Assembly (NCBI RefSeq): GCF_000196235.1 | Contig: NC_008541.1 | Span: forward strand, 1,922,001-1,986,000 | Reading direction: 5' to 3' | Length of the DNA: 64,000 bases | Source of the DNA: Arthrobacter sp. FB24 | Lineage (GTDB): Bacteria > Actinomycetota > Actinomycetes > Actinomycetales > Micrococcaceae | In this document: piece by piece, positions 54,567-63,426 of the stretch | Position numbering within the stretch: the stretch's first letter is position 1 | How the letters are laid out: every line of letters begins with the position of its first letter | Program-made: the position numbers and the translations under genes | Notes under the pieces: generated by a model | The model's database searches: none | What the model was told of the DNA's origin: nothing | What the model saw: only the letters and a program-made list of their open reading frames with translations

Positions 54567-54594
54567 CTACGCCCTGTGCCCCGGATCACACAAA

Positions 54595-55323
54595 TCACGG
54601 ACTGTCATCGACGCGATCCACGTCAAGGTCCGGGACGGGCAGGTCACCGACCGGCCGGTCTACGTCGCGATCGGAGCCAGCGTCAATGGCGAACGCGACA
54701 TCCTCGGTCTGTGGGCCGGGGACGGTGGCGAAGGGGCGAAGTTCTGGCTCTCGGTGCTGACTGAAATCAAGAACCGCGGTGTCGAGGACGTCTGCATCAC
54801 GGTCTGCGACGGGCTCAAGGGCCTGCCCGAGGCCAACAACGCCGTGTGGGAGTTCGCTGTGGTCCAGACCTGCATCGTGCACCTGATCCGGAACACGTTC
54901 CGCTATGCCGCGGCAGTACTGGGACGAAATGTCCGGTGACCTGCGCCCGGTCTACACGGCCCCGTCCGAGGCCGCCGCGAAGGAACGCTTCGCGGAGTTC
55001 TCCGGCAAATGGGGCCGGCAGTATCCGGCCATCACCCGGCTGTGGGAGAACGCCTGGAGCGAGTTCGTGCCGTTCCTGGACTACGCGACGTGGAAATCCG
55101 GCGGGTCATCTGCAGCACGAACGCCATCGAGTCCGTTAATGCCAGGTACCGGCGCGCGGTCAGGGCCAGAGGTCATTTTCCCACCGAGCAGGCGGCCCTG
55201 AAATGTCTCTATCTGGCCACCCGGGCACTGGACCCGACCGGCAAGGGCAGGGCACGATGGGCCACAAGGTGGAAGCCGGCCCTGAACGCCTTCGCCATCA
55301 CCTTCGAAGGAAGAATCAACTAA
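54595..55323 (+). pseudogene. IS256-family transposase remnant
   Basis: Three successive frames spell the C-terminal two thirds of a Mutator-type transposase. The pieces are DAIHVKVRDGQVTDRPVYVA and ILGLWAGDGGEGAKFW, then RPVYTAPSEAAAKERF, then CSTNAIESVNARYRRAVRA to FEGRIN at the stop. The frame shifts near 54910 and 55087. About 170 N-terminal residues and the left end are missing, so it is inactive. It is adjacent to operator O9 and the IS110 element. Confidence 0.9.
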
Positions 55324-55346
55324 ATGCCAGCCGCGGATCCACCGAC

Positions 55347-55354
55347 GGTCCTAT
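55347..55354. repeat. GGTCCTAT at left flank of IS110 (pairs with 56505-56512)
   Basis: The octamer GGTCCTAT occurs here and again at 56505-56512, on either side of the IS110 gene. Short direct core repeats at element-target junctions are usual for IS110, so these may mark its ends. The resulting element would have only about 80 bases before the gene, short for a bridge RNA, so the right end is uncertain. Confidence 0.35.
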
Positions 55355-55359
55355 AGACG

Positions 55360-56424
55360 TCAAGTGAGTCCAAGGTCGGTTTTCAGGTCGTGGTAGACCT
55401 CCCGGGCAATGAATCGTTTGAGGCATCGGAGCACGTCCTTCTTCGACAGTCCTTCAGAGAGGCGTCGCTTGACGTAGTCGATGGTGGGCTGGTGGTAGCG
55501 CATCCGGCAGACCGCGATCATGTGGAGCGCGGCGTTGGCTTGACGATCACCGCCTCGGTGCAGGCGCATGCGATGCGTCTTGCCGGAGGAGACCGGGATC
55601 GGTGCGACGCCGCAGAGTCTGGCGAATGCGGCCTCGGAGTGGAGCCGCTCAATGTTCTGCCCGGCGGTGATCAACAGCTGCGCGGCGTGCCCTGGCCCGA
55701 TCGCGAGCTTGGACGTCAGAGTCGGCGCGGTGCGCTCGACGAGCTGTTTGAGTGAGGCGTCGGTCTCGTTGATCTCCTCATCGAGCATCTGGATCCTCCG
55801 GGCCATGGCGCGCAGTGCACGCTTGGTGGCTTGAAGGGGGTCATCAAGACGATCCAGATCAGGCCGCAAGCCCGCGCATCGTGCCACGAGCACGGCTGCG
55901 GACCGTTCCGTGAGCTGCTCCCGCAGCCGCGCAGGTGCTGTGACTAGAAGACTGCGCAGTTGCACGATCGTTCTCGTGCGGGAACGAACGGCGGATTCCC
56001 GGGCCAAGCGCAGCACACGGAAAGACTCGACAACACCCGTGGTGACCTTCGGGATCGCGGTGGCCTGCCCCGAGAGCGCTTTGCGCGCTGCTGCTTCAGC
56101 GTCGATCGAATCGTCTTTGCCGCGGCGCGCCCTCAGGTGCGGGTGTGGCTGGTTGACTTCCACGACATCGACACCTGATTCGAGGAGGAACCGTGTGATG
56201 CCGGCCGCATACGAACCGGTGGATTCGACTCCGATCTTGTCAATCAACCCGAACTTTGCCAACCAGTCCAGCGCGTCACGATATCCGCGTGATGAAGCGG
56301 GAAAAGGGTGGTCGCCGAGTATCTTCCCGGTCGTATCGAGCGCGACGACATGATGAGTGTCGGCGTGCGCATCGATGCCTCCGATGACGATCACTGCTTG
56401 CGTCGTCTGCGCGTTGTTGCTCAT
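55360..56424 (-). mobile_element. IS110-family transposase
   Basis: A 354-residue DEDD-type recombinase. N-terminal RuvC-like part: VIGGIDAHADTHHVVALD near residue 15, VESTGSYAAGITRFL and KDDSIDAEAAARKAL. C-terminal Transposase_20 part with the conserved serine region: GPGHAAQLLITAG, ARLCGVAPIPVSSGKTHRMRLHRGGDRQANAALH. The frame is intact. The ATG at 56424 has AAGGGAG upstream; a start at 56493 is also open. IS110 elements carry a non-coding bridge RNA, usually beside the 5' end of the gene, so 56425-56640 is the place to look. Confidence 0.92.
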
Positions 56425-56604
56425 GCTGGTGGTGTCTCCCTTCGATGAGGGATGACCTCGCCAGGCCGGGCGGACACAACAATGACGAGTCATTGATCGA
56501 GCAAGGTCCTATGAAGTCACGTCCCGCCCGGTCCGGCCACCCGAAACGAGCGCGACCCCGGCACGAGCCGACCCGTCGGTGTCAGGACAATGCCCGAGAG
56601 CACG

Positions 56605-56763
56605 TCAGTTAATCAGCAAGTCAGACCCGCCCGGAGCCGCAACTCCATCTTCATTGTTAAAACGGACACTGGCGGCGACGACGTTGAATCCGATCGCTTC
56701 CAGCCATGCAATTGCGGTGGTGGCGTCGGCATAGCTCAAGTAGGGCGCCAGCTTCGATGCCAT
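56605..56763 (-). pseudogene. VOC/glyoxalase-family fragment
   Basis: A 52-codon frame starts MASKLAPYLSYADATTAIAW and LEAIGFNVVA, the first strand-helix of PhnB-like VOC proteins, then diverges and stops. Complete VOC proteins have about 120 residues. The 3' part is missing at the insertion region, so this looks like a truncated gene. Confidence 0.6.
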
Positions 56764-56864
56764 AGCAGCATCTTAAGTCGGTCAAGGAATCGCTCCCTCG
56801 GCCCGCAGCCATAGCGGCGCAGATCCCTGCTGCCGCTCGGCGCGTGAGCTGATCGCCTTCGTCA

Positions 56865-57332
56865 TTAGTCGAGGGGAAGGGTGATGGTTACTCGTGTGCC
56901 GTTGCCGGGTGGGGAGTCAACGACGATGGTGCCACCGGCTTCGTGCACGGCGATGGTCATGAGGCGTAGGCCGTACCCGCCTTGTTTTCCGGTCGGGCGC
57001 TGGCTATCGAATCCGAGCCCGTTGTCCGTGATGTGCAGCCGGATGCCGTGGTTAACGGCGGCAAGGCGGAGGGTCAGCTGGGTGGCGTGGGCATGCTTGA
57101 ACGCGTTGCTGAGGGTTTCCTTCGCGGAGTGATAGAGCAGCGCGGCGCAGGCTGCTGGTATTTCGATGCCATGGTGCGGTGTTTGCCACCGGACAGATGT
57201 TCCTGTCCTGCGCAGGGGAGTGGTCAGCTTGTCGATACACCCGGCCAGTCCCAGGGCATGAAAATCCCTGAAAGGATCGTGGGTCATGGTGGCATGACTC
57301 CTGGGGTTTTCCAGCCTGGGCATTTCATTCAT
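56865..57332 (-). pseudogene. histidine kinase ATPase-domain remnant (NarL type)
   Basis: A 155-residue frame with a complete HATPase_c domain. N-box HSAKETLSNAFKHAHAT near residue 68, G1 DNGLGFDS, G2 GGYGLRLM and G3 GNGTRVTITLPL are present. The sensor region and the HisKA_3 dimerisation domain with the phospho-histidine are absent. It starts in the loop just before the ATPase domain (HALGLAGCIDKLTTPLRR). No partner response regulator of the NarL type is nearby. A 5'-truncated kinase gene is the simplest reading. Confidence 0.75.
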
Positions 57333-57663
57333 GACTCGTTACCGCTTTCCTGCATTCTGTGGGGGTTTCCCTGCCGCCGGCAGGCCCGGCTCTGCTTGCT
57401 GGGGGCTTTAAGACTGCGTTGTCCGCATCAAGGACTCCGCATAGTACCCACATCTCCAGTGCAGGATTGGAGCGGGGATTCCGACAGGGACCGAGCCTGT
57501 CCGGCGATTTTTGACGGTGCTAGACACGGACGTACCCTGCTCCACGGACGAGTAGAAGGTGGCCTCGCCCTTTTCGGGCCAGCGTTTATTGCGGGGGGAG
57601 CCAGTTGTCGTTGCCCCGTGACGACGTCTCTTTGCGCGCCGGTGACCGGGGTTGCGGCCCTGT
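57333..57663. other. 331-base gap, nothing recognised
   Basis: Lies between the kinase remnant and the WxL-like gene (transcribed away). A short inverted repeat CGCCC-TTTT-GGGC is present near 57565-57580, possibly a weak terminator. No gene or riboswitch was identified. Confidence 0.4.
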
Positions 57664-58221
57664 TCAGGAAACGGAGTACGTCAGCGTAGCTGTATAGACG
57701 TCGGCAACCGCCGCGGCGGGCACCTGGACCCTCAACCCCGCTTGCCAGGTTGCCGTGTTGTTGCCGATGACGCTTGTCGCGGTCTGAATGACCTTCGGGA
57801 TTGTCGGATCGGTTGTCGTGAACGCCCTCACGGTCACGACGCCCGTGGAGATGGCTGCGGCTGGCATGTAGGTGGCTACTGTGGCGGAGAGCGTGGCCCG
57901 GGTTCTCGCGCCGGTGAAGTCGGTAAGCACTACCGTGGCACTCCACCCGGCAGTGCCGGCGCGGTTATCGGTCACCGTGGTGCCGCCGAGGGGCAGGAAG
58001 GCCCCGGCGCCCGGCTGGACGACATCCAGAGTGGCCGATTCCGAGGCGGAGCTGATGGCGAGGGAACCTGCTGAGACTTCGACGGTGGCCAGGGTGTCCG
58101 CCGCGGGAGCGGGCAGCGCCGTGGCCACCGCGATGGCCGCGGAGGTGGCAAAGGCCAGTGCAGGGCGGAGGATCCGAGTGGCCTGCCCTAGCTGCCGCAT
58201 CGGCCGGGTGTTGGTTTCCAT
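57664..58221 (-). CDS. secreted WxL-like domain protein A
   Basis: A 185-residue exported protein. A signal peptide (about 1-41, ending LPAPAAD) precedes a beta-rich domain. It has TVTDNRAGTAGWSATVVLTDF near residue 80, then a SVIGNNTATWQAGLRV segment, and closes with DVYTATLTYSVS. This is the layout of WxL cell-wall domains, with the terminal Trp of YxATLTWTL replaced by Tyr. It is clearly paralogous to the divergent gene at 58766. Non-covalent peptidoglycan association is expected from the family. Confidence 0.72.
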   Translation of the reverse strand: METNTRPMRQLGQATRILRPALAFATSAAIAVATALPAPAADTLATVEVSAGSLAISSASESATLDVVQPGAGAFLPLGGTTVTDNRAGTAGWSATVVLTDFTGARTRATLSATVATYMPAAAISTGVVTVRAFTTTDPTIPKVIQTATSVIGNNTATWQAGLRVQVPAAAVADVYTATLTYSVS

Positions 58222-58765
58222 CTTTGCCCCGTCGTTCGTTTACCCGGCTGGCGTGCCAGTCCGAGTGCTTCGCAAATTCCTTGTCTGCAACCGTGAGAGT
58301 GATCCCTGGAGACCTTGTTGATTCAGGCTGTCATCCGGGATTCAGCCGCTACAACACTTGCCGGTACTCGACTTCGATATGAAAGCGGGACGTTAGGTAC
58401 CCGGGCCCGAGCCCTGATACCTGCCCACTCCGGCAATCTTTGATGCCGGGGACGGGGCCCGATCGGAAAACCGCAGACGTGGCCGTGCGGCTGCGGGCTA
58501 GTACTTTTCCGCTTTACTGGCCTGCTTGGGGGACTTCGCCGTCCTGTAGGCGCAGGTTTTCCGCAAGTTTCTCCCCTTCGTCTGAAGGCTCTCCCAGTTT
58601 CTCCACAGAATGGAGGAACCGGGCGGGGGAGCGGTTAGCTTGGAATGACCGGGGGGGGATACCTGTTGCGGATGCCGTTGCATATCGACAGAAGCAGGTG
58701 CAGTGCAGTGGGTTCTCCGCCGGCCATGTCCAGCGTTTTTCCAATCACAGCAAAGGTCTCAAACC
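58222..58765. other. 544-base divergent intergenic region
   Basis: Separates the two WxL-like genes and should carry both promoters. A run of eight G lies at about 58650. A 13-mer CTGCAACCGTGAG at 58285-58297 recurs with one change at 63748-63760. No gene is recognised; short open frames lack motifs. Confidence 0.4.
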
Positions 58766-59281
58766 ATGCGCAGCATCACCCGTGTATCACTCGTCATCGC
58801 CGCCTCCGCCGCACTGGTCGGCTCCCTCGCCCTTCCCGCGTCCGCCGCCGATACGGTCGCAACCGTCACGGTTCCGGCCGGCCAGCTGACGATCTCCGCG
58901 CCGGCCAGCGCCGACCTCGGCACCGTGGCTCCGGGCAGCCCGATCAGCGCAGCTCTTGGCACCGTGACGGTCTCGGATTTGCGCGCCGGTGTGCAGGGCT
59001 GGGACGCCCAGGTCAACATGAGCGACTTCGTGGGTACCAACACGGCGACCGTCATCGCGGCGGCCTCCGCGACGTATACCCCCGGTACAGCAGCTGAGTC
59101 CGGGACGTCCACCGTGACGCCGAGCGCCCAGACGGGCCTCGCCACTGCCAAGACGGTCCAGGCGGCAACCGGAGTCTCCGGAAACAACACCGCAGCCTGG
59201 GACGCCGACCTGAGCTTCACTGCGCCGGCGGACGCGCTTGCCGACACCTACACGGCAACCCTGACCCACTCGGTCCTCTAG
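58766..59281 (+). CDS. secreted WxL-like domain protein B
   Basis: A 171-residue exported protein. The ATG at 58766 gives a clean signal peptide ending LPASAAD near residue 28; earlier in-frame starts add unsignal-like residues. The mature part has TVSDLRAGVQGWDAQVNMSDF, TGVSGNNTAAWDADLSFTAP and the ending DTYTATLTHSVL, aligned along its whole length with protein A. The WxL-type terminal Trp is His here. The DUF916-like gene follows 116 bases downstream, past a strong hairpin. Confidence 0.75.
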   Translation: MRSITRVSLVIAASAALVGSLALPASAADTVATVTVPAGQLTISAPASADLGTVAPGSPISAALGTVTVSDLRAGVQGWDAQVNMSDFVGTNTATVIAAASATYTPGTAAESGTSTVTPSAQTGLATAKTVQAATGVSGNNTAAWDADLSFTAPADALADTYTATLTHSVL

Positions 59282-59306
59282 TTCCGACAGCAGCGAAACG
59301 CACCCC

Positions 59307-59345
59307 GTGCGGGGGTGCCCGCCACCGGGGCGGGCACCCCCGCAC
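59307..59345 (+). terminator. 17-bp perfect hairpin after WxL-like gene B
   Basis: GTGCGGGGGTGCCCGCC (59307-59323) pairs perfectly with 59329-59345 around a five-base loop. No T-tract follows, so it may be a partial terminator or RNA-stabilising hairpin that sets the ratio of WxL protein to the downstream membrane protein. Confidence 0.75.
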
Positions 59346-59397
59346 ATGCCACCGCCTGCATTCCACCTAACGTTTCCGACATAACCGAGGTCCTGCT

Positions 59398-60477
59398 TTG
59401 CGTCTCCTGATGACAGTGTCCGTAATGATCCTCCTCGCCTTCTCCCAGGCCGGGGCTGCTACGGCGGCCACCGTGACAGAACCGGCGACGGCCACACCTG
59501 CCCCGTCGCCTGCCGGTATCGGCATCCGGCTGTTGGATATCCCGGCGAGCACCAAAGACGATCCCCGGGCACGGAGCTACGTCATCGACCGGCTCGCACC
59601 CGGCAGCGAGATCAGCCGCCGGGTACAGGTCCAGAACAACACCGGGTCCCCGCAGTCCGTACGCCTCTACTCCGGAGCGGCCCACATCGACGGCGGATCC
59701 TTCATCGGCGACGACGCCGGCGCCGGGAACGACCTGAGCACGTGGACCACCGTCGCCAAGCCGCAGATCGACCTCGCCTCAGGTGCATCCGCTGAGATCC
59801 TCGTGACCATCAAGGTCCCGGCCGACGCAGCGGAGGGCGAGCAATACGGCGCTATCTGGGCCGAGGTCCGCAGCTCCGCTAACCAAGGCGGCGTGGTCCA
59901 GGCCAACAGGGTCGGCATCCGCATCTACCTCTCGGTCGGGCCGGGCAACGGCAAACCGGCCGACTTCACCATCACCTCCCTGACCCCCGGCCGGGACGCC
60001 GCCGGCAACCCGCAGCTCAGCGCACTGGTCACGAACACCGGCGGCCGCGCCCTCGACGTCGCAGGCGAACTCAGCCTCACGGCAGGACCGGGCGGCCTTT
60101 CCGCCGGGCCGTTTGCTGTGCAGCAAGCGGTCACCGTCGCGCCCGGCAAAATTCAGGACGTCACCCTCACCCTCCCGCGGGAACTCCCCAACGGCCCGTG
60201 GACCGCCCAGATACGATTGAAGAGCGGCCTGCTGGAACGCCAGGCCTCCGCTCCGATCACCTTCCCTGATGCGGGACCCGGAGAACCGGTCGCCCCCGTC
60301 CAGGCAGGAGGAAGCGACTGGCTGCCCATCCTGGCGATAGCCCTCGCGATCCTGGTCGTCCTGGGCACCGCTACCTTTATGCTGCTGGCCCGGCGCAGAC
60401 GCAGGCGACGCGAGGCCGCCGCGCCGGCCGAAGGCACCCGCCGTGCCCTCCGTCAGGATTCCGGTGTCGTCCGCTAG
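59398..60477 (+). CDS. DUF916-like (WxL-associated) membrane-anchored protein
   Basis: A 359-residue surface protein. A signal peptide (1-23) precedes an Ig-like region (about 38-170) with GIGIRLLDIPASTKDDPRAR, RRVQVQNNTGSPQSVRLYSG and VPADAAEGEQYGAIWAE. A second beta domain spans about 180-290. One transmembrane helix (about 308-332) and an Arg-rich cytoplasmic tail end the protein. This matches DUF916/WxL-protein partners of Firmicutes, which anchor WxL proteins. The TTG start has GAGG upstream; ATG at 59410 is an alternative. Confidence 0.78.
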   Translation: MRLLMTVSVMILLAFSQAGAATAATVTEPATATPAPSPAGIGIRLLDIPASTKDDPRARSYVIDRLAPGSEISRRVQVQNNTGSPQSVRLYSGAAHIDGGSFIGDDAGAGNDLSTWTTVAKPQIDLASGASAEILVTIKVPADAAEGEQYGAIWAEVRSSANQGGVVQANRVGIRIYLSVGPGNGKPADFTITSLTPGRDAAGNPQLSALVTNTGGRALDVAGELSLTAGPGGLSAGPFAVQQAVTVAPGKIQDVTLTLPRELPNGPWTAQIRLKSGLLERQASAPITFPDAGPGEPVAPVQAGGSDWLPILAIALAILVVLGTATFMLLARRRRRRREAAAPAEGTRRALRQDSGVVR

Positions 60478-61945
60478 CGGTGTCCGGGGCCGATTCTCCC
60501 GTCCGACGACCCCGGTCGTGGCCTTCGCTTCCCTCTCACGCTCTCAGGGGCGGATCCCTGACGGTCGCCGAAGACTGCCGGGGAACCACCTCCTGGCCTG
60601 TCTTTTCGGGCTGAATTTCGCTTTCTCACTAACCGTCGCTACCGCCCTGATACTTACCCCTTCGCGGTTGTTTCATCACCCGGCTCTTCAGGCTCCGGCG
60701 ACGTGCGTGGCACTGATCGTGGCCGCTGCCGCGGTCGTCGGAGCCATCCGCTACGTCCGGGCTGACCACGGGGATAAGGAAGGCCACCAGCACGCCGCGG
60801 AGCTGATCGATACGGTCCTGTGCACCAGCCGGGAATGGCTCTGGACTGTGGACGACCGCGACATCTTCACATTCTCAAGCCGGGCCAGCGCGTCGTTGCT
60901 GGGCTATGAGCCGGCCGAACTCATCGGGCAACCGACCACGACGGTGGTGGCACAGGAGGACTCGGACCGGGCACGTTCGTCAATTCTGGCATCGCAGGAA
61001 CCTGACAGCCCATCCTCCGTTATCACCGTCCGTTGCCGGCACCGGGATGGCAGCCCGGTCTGGGTGGAAACATCCTGCAGGCCCCGCTTCACTGCCGGCG
61101 GTGAACCCGCCGGGTTCGAGGGGACCAGCCGTCTCCTGACATCCGCTTCCGCGCAGGAGGCCGCTGCCACGCGCAGCAGGGAACTCATCACGGAAATCAT
61201 TACCGGGCAGGGCCTGCTGGCGGCGTTCCAGCCGATCCACGATTTGGAAACCGGGCGAATTATCGGTGTCGAAGCGCTTTCCCGATTCGTTAGCGAGGAA
61301 AGCTTCAGCGCCGAGCACTGGTTCGCGGAGGCCTCGGCAATCGGGTTGGGGGCGGAGCTTGAATTCGCGGCGTTGCAGACAGCGCTCAAGGCAGCTGAAG
61401 ACCTTCCCCTGCCCCTCTATATAGCTCTGAACATCTCCCCGGCTGCCTGCCTGGACCCGCGCCTGCCGGGCCTCCTGGAGAACTCCGGGGTAGCGCTGGG
61501 CCGGCTGGTGCTTGAACTCACCGAACGGCTTCCCGTTGAGGAGTACGGGCTCCTGGCCGCGGCGTTGGATCCCCTTCGGCAGTGTGGGCTGCGCCTTGCT
61601 GTAGATGATGCGGGGTCCGGCTTCGCCTCCATGCGCCATATCCTTCATCTCCGGCCGGACATCATCAAGCTCGACCGCAGCCTCATCGCCGGCATTGACG
61701 CGGACACCGGCCAATATGCCCTCGGCGCCGCGATGGTCGAATTCGCCCGACGGATCCAAGCCAGCCTGGTGGCGGAAGGCATCGAGACACACGCCGAGCT
61801 GACCGCTGTCATGGGCCTTGGGATGTCCTCCGGCCAAGGGTACTTCCTCGGCCGGCCCTCCATTCAGCGCAGGGAGTGGGATTCGTGGTTTGATCAAGAC
61901 GCGCTCACCGGGCCCCACGAGATAACGTCACCGGCACGAACATGA
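60443..61945 (+). CDS. PAS-EAL cyclic-di-GMP phosphodiesterase
   Basis: About 500 residues: two hydrophobic helices (50-72 and 84-104), a PAS/PAC sensor (about 120-232) and a full EAL domain (about 250-485). Active-site residues are intact: E277-A-L, Asn in NISP, ELTER, DDAGSG, IKLD, AEGIE and QGYFLGRP. It should degrade c-di-GMP. No GGDEF domain is seen. The GTG start overlaps the previous gene by 35 bases; a later start is possible. It is in line with the surface-protein genes and may be co-transcribed. Confidence 0.87.
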   Translation: MPSVRIPVSSASGVRGRFSRPTTPVVAFASLSRSQGRIPDGRRRLPGNHLLACLFGLNFAFSLTVATALILTPSRLFHHPALQAPATCVALIVAAAAVVGAIRYVRADHGDKEGHQHAAELIDTVLCTSREWLWTVDDRDIFTFSSRASASLLGYEPAELIGQPTTTVVAQEDSDRARSSILASQEPDSPSSVITVRCRHRDGSPVWVETSCRPRFTAGGEPAGFEGTSRLLTSASAQEAAATRSRELITEIITGQGLLAAFQPIHDLETGRIIGVEALSRFVSEESFSAEHWFAEASAIGLGAELEFAALQTALKAAEDLPLPLYIALNISPAACLDPRLPGLLENSGVALGRLVLELTERLPVEEYGLLAAALDPLRQCGLRLAVDDAGSGFASMRHILHLRPDIIKLDRSLIAGIDADTGQYALGAAMVEFARRIQASLVAEGIETHAELTAVMGLGMSSGQGYFLGRPSIQRREWDSWFDQDALTGPHEITSPART

Positions 61946-62161
61946 TCACCGGCTGGGAACGACTGCCGGATCACGGTCCGGCCGACCACCGCCCGGCCGG
62001 CCGGCCGGGGGAGTTGATCACTTTCCTGTACCCGGGTAGCCACTATCGGCTCCGGGAACCCCGGGCGAGCAGGCCGCTCCGTTCATCAAGGAAGCCCAAG
62101 GCTTTCCACAAGATCAGCCGACAACAGGCCTTTTCACAAGTTAGGGAACTAGCGTTAGAGC

Positions 62162-62617
62162 ATGTCCATTGCATCCTCAGGAGTCGAAGGCTCGGACCGT
62201 GTTCCATCCGGGAACACGTCCTTCGGCGACCCTCCGGAGCAGGGTACGGACGCGCAGGCCGATCCGCCGTGGCTGGATCCCGAGGTCCTCCTGGACATGG
62301 AGGACCAGTTAGGCGGCCCGGCAATCCCTTTGGCTTTTGCGCGTGACTATGCCCGGCTGTGGGACCAGCGGCAACGTGCCTTGGTGGTCGCAATAGAGGA
62401 CGAGGACCGCGACGCCGCCCTTGATGCGGTGATCAGCGTGAAAGTCTCCTCGGCCATGGTGGGAGGGGCGCGGATGTCCCGGCTCGCGGAGTCCCTGGAG
62501 ACTTGCATCCGAAACGGGGACTTCCCCGCGGGACGGGCGCTGCTGGACACGTTTGCCGGCTACGGCGCGGCCACAGTGAACGAATTACGGACGCGCTACA
62601 TCACGAAGGCAATCTAG
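62162..62617 (+). CDS. HPt-like protein lacking the phospho-histidine
   Basis: A 151-residue protein. A disordered N-terminal region (1-40) precedes a four-helix HPt-like domain. The normally phosphorylated motif HSLKxSSAMLG reads ISVKVSSAMVGG, with Ile91 where the histidine should be; Lys94, Ser97 and Gly101 are kept. LAESLETCIRNGD follows as in HPt proteins. It cannot act as a His phosphotransfer domain by the usual chemistry. It may bind a receiver domain as an inhibitor or adaptor. It is convergent with the response-regulator gene. Confidence 0.7.
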   Translation: MSIASSGVEGSDRVPSGNTSFGDPPEQGTDAQADPPWLDPEVLLDMEDQLGGPAIPLAFARDYARLWDQRQRALVVAIEDEDRDAALDAVISVKVSSAMVGGARMSRLAESLETCIRNGDFPAGRALLDTFAGYGAATVNELRTRYITKAI

Positions 62618-62643
62618 CTGGAAGCTGCCCGCCAGGGAGAGGA

Positions 62644-63426
62644 CTATGACGGTCCGGCGGTCCGTTCCGCTCTTTCCGGCGCCAGCCGGTACCCCACACC
62701 GCGGACAGTCTGCAGCCAGCGTGGCTCTTCCGCGTTGTCCCGGAGTTTGCGGCGAAGATTGCCGATATGGACCTCAACCGCCCGCTCATCGGCTTCGCTG
62801 ATATAGGCATCCTCGCTGTAGTAGTCACCACGCACAACCCGAACCAGTTCAGACCTGGACCGGACTGCTCCGGCTCCGCGCATTAACTCAAGAAGGAGGT
62901 CAAATTCGCTGCGGGTCAACTCAACAGGGGCCCCGTCAAGGGCCGCTGTCCGGCTCGCGGCGTTCAGCGCGAGGCTATTATGCCGTAGCGTGCCCGGCGC
63001 TTCGAAAGCCGCGGGCCGGTCCGCCGATGCGGCCGGCTCGCCGCCGAAGGTGTCCTGCCGTGGACGGCGCATCAGGGCCGAGATCCTGGCACGAAGCTCC
63101 AGCGGGCGGAACGGTTTGGTGATGTAGTCATCGGCTCCGCCATGAAGGGCGGTCAACAGGTCAGGCTCGTCAGTCCTGCCGGTGAGCATCACGACATACG
63201 CGGTGCTGAACTGCCGGATCCGCCGCAAAACCTCGAACCCGTCAATATCCGGCAGGCCGATATCCAGCGTCACGACATTGGGCTGGTTATCCCTCACAAC
63301 GCCCACCCCCTCCCGGCCGGAGGAGGCACTGTGGACAACAAATCCCGCTTGAAGGAAAACAGCATGCAATAAATTGCGTACGTCGGCGTCGTCCTCAATG
63401 ACGACAGCCACGCCTAAATCGCTCAC
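62644..63426 (-). CDS. OmpR-family response regulator
   Basis: About 260 residues. The receiver domain (1-120) has acidic pocket EDD, phospho-acceptor Asp55 in TLDIGLPDIDG, Thr82 in VMLTGR and Lys104 in DDYITKPFRP. The winged-helix domain (about 165-250) ends TVRGVGYRL. The GTG at 63426 places the receiver at the usual distance and has AGGGGTGG upstream; in-frame starts at 63453, 63486 and 63537 give longer forms. No histidine kinase lies beside it, so it is an orphan in this window. It may work with the HPt-like protein. Confidence 0.88.
   Translation of the reverse strand: MSDLGVAVVIEDDADVRNLLHAVFLQAGFVVHSASSGREGVGVVRDNQPNVVTLDIGLPDIDGFEVLRRIRQFSTAYVVMLTGRTDEPDLLTALHGGADDYITKPFRPLELRARISALMRRPRQDTFGGEPAASADRPAAFEAPGTLRHNSLALNAASRTAALDGAPVELTRSEFDLLLELMRGAGAVRSRSELVRVVRGDYYSEDAYISEADERAVEVHIGNLRRKLRDNAEEPRWLQTVRGVGYRLAPERAERTAGPS

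Noticed and set aside
53836..54594. Long plus-strand open frame leading into the IS256 remnant
   Set aside because: It is the antisense shadow of the M24 gene; only the part from about 54595 has transposase similarity.
57340..59400. c-di-GMP riboswitch near the EAL and surface genes
   Set aside because: I looked for the conserved GEMM core on both strands and found no convincing match.
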